Source of the DNA: JACVRW01 sp034664125
GTDB lineage: Bacteria > Actinomycetota > Thermoleophilia > Solirubrobacterales > Thermoleophilaceae
NCBI GenBank assembly: GCA_034664125.1
Contig: JAXDIG010000005.1
Coordinates: 1 to 64,000, forward strand
Reading direction: 5' to 3'
Length of the DNA: 64,000 bases
Below the pieces are notes generated by a model. The model was not told the DNA's origin. It searched no databases and worked only from the letters and a program-made list of their open reading frames with translations. The position numbers and the translations under genes are program-made. Shown here piece after piece: positions 23,961-31,139 of the stretch (the first letter of the stretch is position 1; each line of letters begins with the position of its first letter).

Positions 23961-25579
23961 GCGCGACCCCCGACCTTCGCTTCGAGAGCGAGCGCGAGCG
24001 CGACACCGTCGCCTACGCGCTGGGCGTGCTGCGCCGGCGCTGGCTCGTGGTGGTGGCGGCTGTCGTGCTCTGCCTGGCGGCCGGCGTCGCGATCGCGGGA
24101 GTCAACAAGAGCGACCGCTACGAGAGCAGCACGCGCGTGCTGTTCGGGACCTCCACGCTCTCCGAGTCGGCGCTGCAGGTTCAGCGCGCCGCGAACGACC
24201 CCGAGCGCGAGGCCGCGACGAACGTGCTGCTGGCGGGCTCGGAGGCAGTCGCGGCGAACGTGCGCCGCCGCCTCGCCCTGTCGACCTCGGTCAACGACCT
24301 GCTCGACAAGGTGCAGGTCGAGGCGGAGCAGAACGCAAACGTCCTGAGGATCACGGCAACGGACAAGAACCCGCGCCAGGCGGCGGCGATAGCCAACGCC
24401 TTCGCGGCTGAGTTCGTGGCCTTCCGGGCGCGCGGCGATCGCCAGAGCATCGAGGCGGCGCAGCGCGACCTGCAGCAGCAGCTCGAGCAGCTGCCGGTGG
24501 ACGCCCCGGAGCGCCAGGACGTGCGCGACGCGCTGCAGCGCCTGGCCTCGTCCCACGCGCTCGCGAACGGCGACGCGCGAGTCATCGCGCAGGCCGAGGT
24601 GCCCACCAACCCGGCCAGCCCGGGACTCGCGCAGGTGCTCGCCCTGGCCGCCATCATCGGCCTCGCTCTCGGCGTGGTGGGCGCGCTGGTGGTGGAGTCG
24701 ATGGACAAGCGCATCGCGGATGTGGCCAGCTTCGAGCGCGAGTACCGCCTGCGCGCCCTGGCCGTGGTCCCCCAGAAGGCCTTCCGGCGCCAGGGCCTGC
24801 GCTCCGGCTCCGGCGACCTCGAACCGTTCCGAATCCTGCGAACCGCCGTGGACTTCGCGCGCGTGACCCGCCCGGTGCGGACCGTCATGGTGACCAGCGC
24901 GGTCCGCGGCGAGGGCAAGACCAGCGTGGCGATCGGGCTGGCGCAGGCGATCGCGCTCAGCGGGCGCGCCGTGATCCTCGTCGAGCTCGATCTGCGGCAT
25001 CCCAGCCTGGCGCGCACGTTCGGCCTGGCCGACCACGGCGGGGTGACCAGCGCGCTGCTCGGGACCGAGCCCAACGACCTGCTGCAGCGCCCGCTGCGCG
25101 AGCTGCCGGATCTGGAGGTGCTCGCGGCCGGCGTGCTGCCGCCGAACCCCGCCGAGCTGCTCGAGGCGCCGGCGCTGGACGTGATGCTGCGGAGCCTGCT
25201 CCAGGACGGCAAGAAGACCCTGGTGATCGACGCGGCGCCGCTGCTGCCGGTCGCCGACGCGCAGATCCTCCTCAACAAGCCGGCGGTCGACGCCAGCGTG
25301 ATCGTCGCCCGGCAGGGCGTGACCACGCGCGACCACGCCCGGCGCGCGCGGCTCGTGCTGGACGGGCACGCGGCCGCCCCGATCGGCCTGGTGGTAACCG
25401 GACACGCCGCCCGCGACGTGTACGGCTATGGCTACGGCGAGATCTGGCAGCCGGAGGTGCACGCCGAGGAGCCCGCAACCTCTGCGCAGGGGGCTCCGCG
25501 ACCGGCGCCGATCGTCCCGAATGGCCAGCCCCCGCGCGGCCGGACCAGGTCGCGCACGCGCCTGTCCTGGCTGCGCTAG
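23957..25579 (+). CDS. chain-length regulator fused to tyrosine autokinase (Wzz-BY-kinase)
   Basis: 540 residues. The N-terminal Wzz domain is bounded by two membrane helices (about 33-53 and 217-240) with a coiled, Glu/Gln-rich periplasmic-type part between. The C-terminal cytoplasmic kinase has Walker A SAVRGEGKTSVAIGLA, Walker A' VILVELDLRHPS and a Walker B-like KTLVIDAAPLLPVADAQ. Such fusions control polysaccharide chain length and export. The tail lacks a long Tyr cluster; the only one is DVYGYGYGEIW, about 50 residues before the end. It converges on the next gene with a 4-nt overlap. Confidence 0.9.
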   Translation: MSATPDLRFESERERDTVAYALGVLRRRWLVVVAAVVLCLAAGVAIAGVNKSDRYESSTRVLFGTSTLSESALQVQRAANDPEREAATNVLLAGSEAVAANVRRRLALSTSVNDLLDKVQVEAEQNANVLRITATDKNPRQAAAIANAFAAEFVAFRARGDRQSIEAAQRDLQQQLEQLPVDAPERQDVRDALQRLASSHALANGDARVIAQAEVPTNPASPGLAQVLALAAIIGLALGVVGALVVESMDKRIADVASFEREYRLRALAVVPQKAFRRQGLRSGSGDLEPFRILRTAVDFARVTRPVRTVMVTSAVRGEGKTSVAIGLAQAIALSGRAVILVELDLRHPSLARTFGLADHGGVTSALLGTEPNDLLQRPLRELPDLEVLAAGVLPPNPAELLEAPALDVMLRSLLQDGKKTLVIDAAPLLPVADAQILLNKPAVDASVIVARQGVTTRDHARRARLVLDGHAAAPIGLVVTGHAARDVYGYGYGEIWQPEVHAEEPATSAQGAPRPAPIVPNGQPPRGRTRSRTRLSWLR

Positions 25580-26652
25580 CGGCCGCCGGCCGCCTCTGCC
25601 AGCACCCCGCGCACGGCCGCGGCCACCTGAGGCCAGCGGTGCTTGGCGGCGCGCTCGAGGCCGGCTCTCACGAGGCCTTCGCGGCGCTCTCCGGCTGTGG
25701 CGATCGCGGCCGCCCAGGCCTCGCCGCTGCGCTCGGTCACGCTGACGGCGGCGTCTTTGGCCACCTCGTCGAGCGCACCCGCCCCGGCCGCGACGACCAC
25801 CGGCGTGCCGCTCGCCATCGCCTCCAGCGCGACGATCCCGAATCCCTCGTACAGCGACGGCAGGGCCACGACGTCGGCCGCCCGGTAGAGGCGCGCCAGG
25901 GCGTCGTCGTCCACGTCGGGCAGCCACGCCGCGCCCGCCCGGCTGGCGGCGGCGAGGATCTCGTCGCCCCGGTGAGCGGGCTGCCCGGCCAGCACCAGCC
26001 GCCACCCCGGTTCGCGCGCCGCGGCGGCAATCAGCACGTCGAGTCCCTTGCGCGGCTCCAGCGAGCCGACGTGCAGCACGAACGGCCCTTCCAGGCCGAA
26101 CGTCGCGCCGGCCCAGCGCCGCTCTGCGCCGGGGTCCCCGGGCGTGAAGCGGTCGTCGACGCCGTTGCCGATCACGTCGAGTCGCTCGACGCCCCAGTGG
26201 GCGGTCACGTCCCTCGCCGTCGCCTCGGACACGCAGATCACGCGCGTCGCCGAGCGCACCGAGCGCGGGATGCCGGTTCGGAACAGGCGCTCCACCTGCG
26301 TCGGCTTGCTGCCGGGAAAGATCAGCGGGGCGAGGTCGTGGACGGTCACGACGGTCGGCACGCCGATCCGGCGCGGCAGCACCGTCTCCGGAGCCCACAT
26401 CACGTCCGGGCGGTGGCGCAGCGCCCACAGCGGCACCGCCAGGTCGCGCCAGAGCTCTCGCCGGGGCAGGCGCAGCGGGACCGCGCGGGCGCCCGGCACC
26501 GGCGACTGCCAGCGACGCTGGTTCACGAGCAGATCGACGCGGTCGCCGCCCGCCGCCAGCTCGGTCGCGACGCGCTGCAAGTGCTTGGGGATCCCGCCCC
26601 AGGACGCCTCGAGCACGTTGGCGTCGACCGCGACGTGCAGAGGGTCGCTCAC
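25576..26652 (-). CDS. glycosyltransferase family 4 (mannosyltransferase-like)
   Basis: 358 residues. VDANVLEASWGGIPKHLQRV, VTVHDLAPLIFPG and VICVSEATARDVTAHWGV are typical of GT4 mannosyltransferases; the donor domain has FVLHVGSLEPRKGLDVLI, ARLYRAADVVALPSLYEGFG and IVALEAMASGTPVVVA with E-x7-E. It overlaps the flippase gene by 4 nt, so the two leftward genes form one operon. Confidence 0.9.
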   Translation of the reverse strand: MSDPLHVAVDANVLEASWGGIPKHLQRVATELAAGGDRVDLLVNQRRWQSPVPGARAVPLRLPRRELWRDLAVPLWALRHRPDVMWAPETVLPRRIGVPTVVTVHDLAPLIFPGSKPTQVERLFRTGIPRSVRSATRVICVSEATARDVTAHWGVERLDVIGNGVDDRFTPGDPGAERRWAGATFGLEGPFVLHVGSLEPRKGLDVLIAAAAREPGWRLVLAGQPAHRGDEILAAASRAGAAWLPDVDDDALARLYRAADVVALPSLYEGFGIVALEAMASGTPVVVAAGAGALDEVAKDAAVSVTERSGEAWAAAIATAGERREGLVRAGLERAAKHRWPQVAAAVRGVLAEAAGGR

Positions 26653-28136
26653 GTCTCGGCCTTGCGCAGCAGCGCTCGCAGCTCGTCCAGCCTGACCACG
26701 CCGAGCGCGATCACGAGCACGCCGTACAGCGCGGCTGCCGCCACCACCCAGGCCGGCGTCGGCAGGCCGGCCTCCCTGAGGCCCCAGCCGAACAGGCCCG
26801 CCGCGGCGGCGGCGAGGACGATCCTGGGGAGGTTCTCACTCGCCGGCGCGATGTCCATGCGGGCGCACACCATCCACATCGACAGCGACATCACGAGGAT
26901 CTCCGTAGCGAGCGTCAGCCACGCCGCCGCCATGAAGCCGTAGCTGGGAACGAGGGCCAGGTTCGTGCCGACGTTGAACACCAGGGCGCCGACCGCGATC
27001 AGGAGGAACCTGCGCTGAAGGTCGTAGGCGACGATCAGGTACCCGGTCAGGTAGCCGAGCGACACAACGACGAACGTGGCCATCAGCAGCGGCAGCGCCG
27101 GGGCGGCGTCGGCGAATTCGGCGCCGAACAGCAGCCGGGTGATCGGCTCGGCGCCCGCGAGGGTGATCGCCAGCGCCGGCAGCGAGGTCAGCAGCAGGTA
27201 GTCCATGGCGGTGCGGAAGAGGCGGCGCGCCCGCGCGGGGTCGGTATCGCGCGCGGTGACGAAGAGCGGGAACAGGGTGGTCATGATCGCGGCCGGCAGG
27301 AACTGGATGCGCTCGTAGATCCGGTAGACCGCCCCGTAGAGGCCGGCGTCGCGCACGCCGGCGATCTCGAACACGATCACCTGGTCCACGTAGCCGTAGC
27401 CCAGCGTCAGCAGGCCGCCGATCCCCACCGGTAGCCCCTGGCGCATCAGCGCCGGCCAGTAGGAGCGCGAGCGCCGGAAGTGAACCGGTGAGGCACGCAG
27501 CGTGAGCACGATGTAGACGACGTTGGTCACGGTCGAAACCGCCAGGAAGGCGGCGGCGAACGCGACCAGGCCGCCGCCGAGCAGCGCCACCACCGCCACC
27601 GCCGCGGCCCAGAGGACGCTGTTGCCGACTTCGATCGCCGTGACCACGACGTTGCGCACCTGGAGCTGGAAGACGACGCTGAGCGCGCTCAGCACCGACA
27701 CGGGCAGCACCGCACAGACGAACGCGGCGGCCACCCGCATCGGGGCGTCGTCGGCGATCGCCAGGCAGACGGCCAGCGACAGCAGGGTCACGGGTCCGAT
27801 CAGCGCCAGCCGCAGCGTCACGAGCGCGCCGAACCAGTGGGGCGCGCGGTCGGGGTCCGCGGCGGCGCGCTCGACGGTCACCTGGGCGAGTCCCAGGCTC
27901 CCGAAGTACGACACGAAGCCGAAGACCGCGAGCAGCACGGACCAGCGGCCGAACCCGTCGGCGCCGAGCGTGCGGACGAGCAGGAGCGTCACGCCGACGC
28001 CCAGCGCCACGTTCACCGCGCGCAGGACCATCTGGCCGGCGATGTCCCGGCCCGCGGCGGCGCGGCTGGTGGCCATCCCCGTGGGAGAGGCTCCTTCCAC
28101 TACGGCTGCGTCCAGGGAGCCCGCACGGGGCTCCAT
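26649..28136 (-). CDS. polysaccharide flippase (Wzx/MATE-like)
   Basis: 495-residue transporter with about twelve to fourteen hydrophobic segments that would move the lipid-linked repeat unit across the membrane. RDIAGQMVLRAVNVALGVGV, LVRTLGADGFGRWSVLLAVF and GLPVGIGGLLTLGYGYVDQ fit the Wzx group. The start could be 28136 or the ATG at 28076, which begins MATSRAAAGRDIAGQ right before the first helix. Diverges from cobA-hemD across 26 nt. Last gene of the polysaccharide locus. Confidence 0.87.
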   Translation of the reverse strand: MEPRAGSLDAAVVEGASPTGMATSRAAAGRDIAGQMVLRAVNVALGVGVTLLLVRTLGADGFGRWSVLLAVFGFVSYFGSLGLAQVTVERAAADPDRAPHWFGALVTLRLALIGPVTLLSLAVCLAIADDAPMRVAAAFVCAVLPVSVLSALSVVFQLQVRNVVVTAIEVGNSVLWAAAVAVVALLGGGLVAFAAAFLAVSTVTNVVYIVLTLRASPVHFRRSRSYWPALMRQGLPVGIGGLLTLGYGYVDQVIVFEIAGVRDAGLYGAVYRIYERIQFLPAAIMTTLFPLFVTARDTDPARARRLFRTAMDYLLLTSLPALAITLAGAEPITRLLFGAEFADAAPALPLLMATFVVVSLGYLTGYLIVAYDLQRRFLLIAVGALVFNVGTNLALVPSYGFMAAAWLTLATEILVMSLSMWMVCARMDIAPASENLPRIVLAAAAAGLFGWGLREAGLPTPAWVVAAAALYGVLVIALGVVRLDELRALLRKAET

Positions 28137-28149
28137 TATCGACCGCGGG

Positions 28150-28155
28150 TAGCGT
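28150..28155 (+). promoter_or_regulatory. -10 element for a leaderless transcript (cobA-hemD)
   Basis: TAGCGT lies 7 nt before the GTG at 28163. Confidence 0.5.
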
Positions 28156-28162
28156 TTCCGGA

Positions 28163-29650
28163 GTGGAGCACGGGATCGTGTACCTGGTCGGCGCCGGCCC
28201 CGGCGATCCCGGGCTGATGACCCGGCGTTCGCTGGAGCTGATCGCCGCGGCCGACGTGGTGCTCTACGACCGGCTGATCCCGCCGGGGGCGCTCGACGGC
28301 GCTCGCCCGGACGCCGAGCTGCGCTACGTCGGCAAGGAGCCGGGCAAGCCGGCGGTGGAGCAGGAGCAGATCAACGACCTGCTCGTGGAGCTGGGGCGGG
28401 CCGGGCGGCGGGTGGTGCGCCTCAAGGGCGGCGATCCGTTCGTGTTCGGCCGCGGCGGCGAGGAGGCGGAGGCGCTGGCGGCGGCGGGGGTCCGCTTCGA
28501 GGTCGTCCCAGGGGTTACGGCCGGGGTTGCGGCGCCGGCCTACGCGGGCATTCCGGTCACGCATCGCGACGCGGCGTCGGCGGTGGCCTTCGTCACCGGC
28601 CACGAGGACCCCTCCAAGGACGGCTCGGTGCTCGACTGGGAGGCGCTCGCGCGCTTCCCGGGCACGCTCGTGTTCTACATGGGCATCAAGAACCTCCCGC
28701 TGATCGCCGACCGTCTCACCGGCGCCGGCCGGGATGCAGCGCAACCGGTCGCGGTCGTGGCACGCGGAACGCTCCCCGGCCAGCGCACGGTGGCCGGCAC
28801 GCTGGCGGACATCGCCGAGCGGGCCGCGGAGGCCGGGGTGCGCCCGCCGGCGATCACGGTCGTGGGGCCTGTGGCGGAGCTGCGCGAGACGCTCGCATGG
28901 CTTGAGCGACGGCCGTTGCACGGCGAGGTGGTCGCCGTCACGCGCGCGCGGGCGCAGGCGAGCGAGCTGGCGGGCCGGCTGCGCGAGCTCGGGGCGGAGG
29001 TGGTGGAGACGCCGGCGATCCGGATCGAGCCGCTTTCCGTGGAGCTGCCGGCCCCCTCGGACCACTCGCTGATCTGCTTCACGAGCCCGAACGGGGTACG
29101 GCTCTACTTCGACGCCCTCCCGGGCGACGCGCGGTCGCTGGCGGGCACGCGCGTTGCCGCCATCGGGCCGGGGACCGCCGCCGCGTTGCGCGATCGCGGT
29201 GTGGAGGCGGACGTGGTGCCGGAGCGCTTCGTCGCCGAAGGCCTGCTGGAGGCGCTCGCCGGCGACTCGCTCCAGGGGCAGCGGGTGCTCGTCGCCCGGG
29301 CGGCGGAGGCGCGCGACGCGCTGCCCGACGGCCTGCGTGAGCGCGGCGCGGTCGTGGACATCGTGGCCCTCTACCGCACGACGGCGGAGCCGCTTGGGGA
29401 AGCGCAAAGAGAGTCATTGAAGGGAGCCACGTACGTGACGTTCACGTCTTCCTCGACCGTGCGCTTCTTCCTCGAGGGCGCCGGGGCCGTCCCGGATGAC
29501 GCCCGGATAGTCTCGATCGGCCCGGTCACCAGCTCGACGCTTCGCGAGCACGGGCTCGAGCCCGACGTCGAGGCCGAGCGCCATGACATCGATGGCCTCG
29601 TCGCCGCCCTGATCGCCGACGCGGCGGCGCGCGGGGCGGAAGCGCGTTGA
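28163..29650 (+). CDS. fused uroporphyrinogen-III C-methyltransferase / uroporphyrinogen-III synthase
   Basis: Bifunctional CobA-HemD protein of 495 residues. The N-terminal 245 residues are the SAM-dependent methyltransferase: YLVGAGPGDPGLMTRRSLEL, RLKGGDPFVFGRGGEEAEAL and GVTAGVAAPAYAGIPVTHRD. The C-terminal part is the HemD synthase that closes the tetrapyrrole ring: VAVTRARAQASELAGRLREL, SLICFTSPNGVRLYFD and VTFTSSSTVRFFLEGAG. It makes uroporphyrinogen III for haem and precorrin-2 for sirohaem; the next sirohaem enzyme is at 6660. GTG start with TAGCGT 7 nt upstream; TTGA overlap with the next gene. Confidence 0.92.
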   Translation: MEHGIVYLVGAGPGDPGLMTRRSLELIAAADVVLYDRLIPPGALDGARPDAELRYVGKEPGKPAVEQEQINDLLVELGRAGRRVVRLKGGDPFVFGRGGEEAEALAAAGVRFEVVPGVTAGVAAPAYAGIPVTHRDAASAVAFVTGHEDPSKDGSVLDWEALARFPGTLVFYMGIKNLPLIADRLTGAGRDAAQPVAVVARGTLPGQRTVAGTLADIAERAAEAGVRPPAITVVGPVAELRETLAWLERRPLHGEVVAVTRARAQASELAGRLRELGAEVVETPAIRIEPLSVELPAPSDHSLICFTSPNGVRLYFDALPGDARSLAGTRVAAIGPGTAAALRDRGVEADVVPERFVAEGLLEALAGDSLQGQRVLVARAAEARDALPDGLRERGAVVDIVALYRTTAEPLGEAQRESLKGATYVTFTSSSTVRFFLEGAGAVPDDARIVSIGPVTSSTLREHGLEPDVEAERHDIDGLVAALIADAAARGAEAR

Positions 29651-30447
29651 TCGTCACCCTGCTCACCGACTACGGCCGCGACGACGACTTCGTCGGCGTC
29701 TGCCATGGCGTGATCCGCACGATCCACCCGGAGGCTCAGATCGTGGACATCACGCACGGCCTGGAGCGCTACGCGGTCCGCCAGGGCGCGCTGGTGCTGC
29801 GCAACACGCTCCCCTACATGCCGGTGGGCGTGCACGTGGCGGTGGTGGACCCGCAGGTGGGGACCGAGCGGCGGGCCCTGGCGGTGCGCACGCTGGACGG
29901 CCGCATCCTGGTGGGGCCCGACAACGGGCTGCTGAGCCTGGCCTGGCAGCGCTGCGGCGGGATCGACCTGGCTGTGGACGTGACCCGCTCGCCGCACCGC
30001 CTGGAGCCGGTTTCGGCGACCTTCCACGGCCGGGACATCTTCGCGCCGGTGGCCGCCCACCTCGCGCGCGGGGCGGAGCTGGCCGACGCCGGCGACCAGC
30101 TCGACGACGCCGAGCTCCAGACCGTCGAGCTGCCGCAGCCGCGCCTGGAGGAGGGCGCCCTCGTGGCACACGCGCTGGTGGTGGACCGCTTCGGCAACGC
30201 CGCCCTGAACGTGGACCACGACGACATGGCCGGCACACAGATCACGCTCGGGGCCACCGTGGAGATCGAGGTGGCCGGCGAGCGCTACCTGGCCACCTAC
30301 GCCCAGACCTTCGCGGACGTGCGGCCCGGCGAGCTGATCGTCTACGAGGACGCCTACCGCACGCTCGCCGTGGCCATCAACCGCGGCGACGCCGCCGCGA
30401 CGCTGGCCCTGCGGCCGAACGCCGAAGTGCGCCTGCGGCCGCGATGA
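29647..30447 (+). CDS. SAM hydroxide adenosyltransferase (SAM hydrolase, DUF62 / chlorinase-fluorinase superfamily)
   Basis: 266 residues. LLTDYGRDDDFVGVCHGVI at the N-terminus, VVDPQVGTERRALAV, VGPDNGLLSLAW and STFHGRDIFAPVAAHLA are family signatures. The enzyme cleaves S-adenosylmethionine with water to adenosine and methionine; the nearby Asp, Arg and His of the hydrolase triad appear present. The start is TTG overlapping the previous stop (TTGA). It follows a SAM-consuming methyltransferase, but linkage by mechanism is not established. Overlaps birA by 4 nt. Confidence 0.88.
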   Translation: MIVTLLTDYGRDDDFVGVCHGVIRTIHPEAQIVDITHGLERYAVRQGALVLRNTLPYMPVGVHVAVVDPQVGTERRALAVRTLDGRILVGPDNGLLSLAWQRCGGIDLAVDVTRSPHRLEPVSATFHGRDIFAPVAAHLARGAELADAGDQLDDAELQTVELPQPRLEEGALVAHALVVDRFGNAALNVDHDDMAGTQITLGATVEIEVAGERYLATYAQTFADVRPGELIVYEDAYRTLAVAINRGDAAATLALRPNAEVRLRPR

Positions 30448-31121
30448 TCGGATCTCCGCGCGTCCACTTCCGGCTGACCGACTCGACCAACGAACGGGCC
30501 CGTGCTCTGGCGCTGGCGGGCGCTCCGCACGGCACGCTGGTCACGGCCGACGAGCAGCAGGCAGGCCGCGGGCGCCAGGGACGCGCCTGGAGCGCGCCGC
30601 CGCGGTCGGCGGTGCTGATGTCGATGGTGTTGCGGGAGGCGACGGACTTCCTTCCGCTGAGCGCGGCCGTGGCCGTGTGCGAGGCGCTGCCGGTCGAGAC
30701 GCAGATCAAGTGGCCGAACGACGTGTGGATCGGCGGGCGCAAGGTGGCCGGCATCCTGGTGGAGGGCCGGCCACAGGAGGGCTGGGCGGTGCTGGGCGTC
30801 GGGCTCAACGTGGACGTGTCGGAGTTCCCACCGCCGCTGGACGAGACGGCGACGTCGCTACGGCTCGCCGGCGCCTCGGCCAGCGTCGAAGAAACCCTCG
30901 CCGCGCTGCTGCTCGCCTTGGACCGCTGGCTGCCGCGCCCGGCTCCCGACGTGCTGGCCGCCTGGCGCTCCCGTGACGCGCTGCTCGGCGGGACGGTGCG
31001 CTGGTCGAACGGCAGCAAGGAGGGGACGGCGGCCGGGGTTGACGGCAGCGGCGCGCTCTTGGTCGACACCGCGAACGGCCGCGTGACACTCGACGCGGGC
31101 GAAGTGCACCTCGAGCGCTAG
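30444..31121 (+). CDS. birA: biotin--[acetyl-CoA-carboxylase] ligase
   Basis: 225-residue monofunctional biotin protein ligase. VHFRLTDSTNERARAL, TADEQQAGRGRQGRAW (biotinyl-AMP loop), IKWPNDVWIGGRKVAGIL and VLGVGLNVD are intact. There is no N-terminal DNA-binding domain, so it is not a repressor. The C-terminal small domain (LGGTVRW to TLDAGEVHLER) is present. ATG overlaps the SAM hydrolase stop (ATGA). Last gene of the cobA-hemD chain, facing the helicase across 18 nt. Confidence 0.92.
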   Translation: MIGSPRVHFRLTDSTNERARALALAGAPHGTLVTADEQQAGRGRQGRAWSAPPRSAVLMSMVLREATDFLPLSAAVAVCEALPVETQIKWPNDVWIGGRKVAGILVEGRPQEGWAVLGVGLNVDVSEFPPPLDETATSLRLAGASASVEETLAALLLALDRWLPRPAPDVLAAWRSRDALLGGTVRWSNGSKEGTAAGVDGSGALLVDTANGRVTLDAGEVHLER

Positions 31122-31139
31122 GGCGTGGGCGGCGCCGCC

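Noticed and set aside
13406..28162. Insertion sequence or transposase flanking the polysaccharide locus
   Set aside because: No transposase, terminal inverted repeats or target duplication found at either junction; the insertion idea rests only on gene order.
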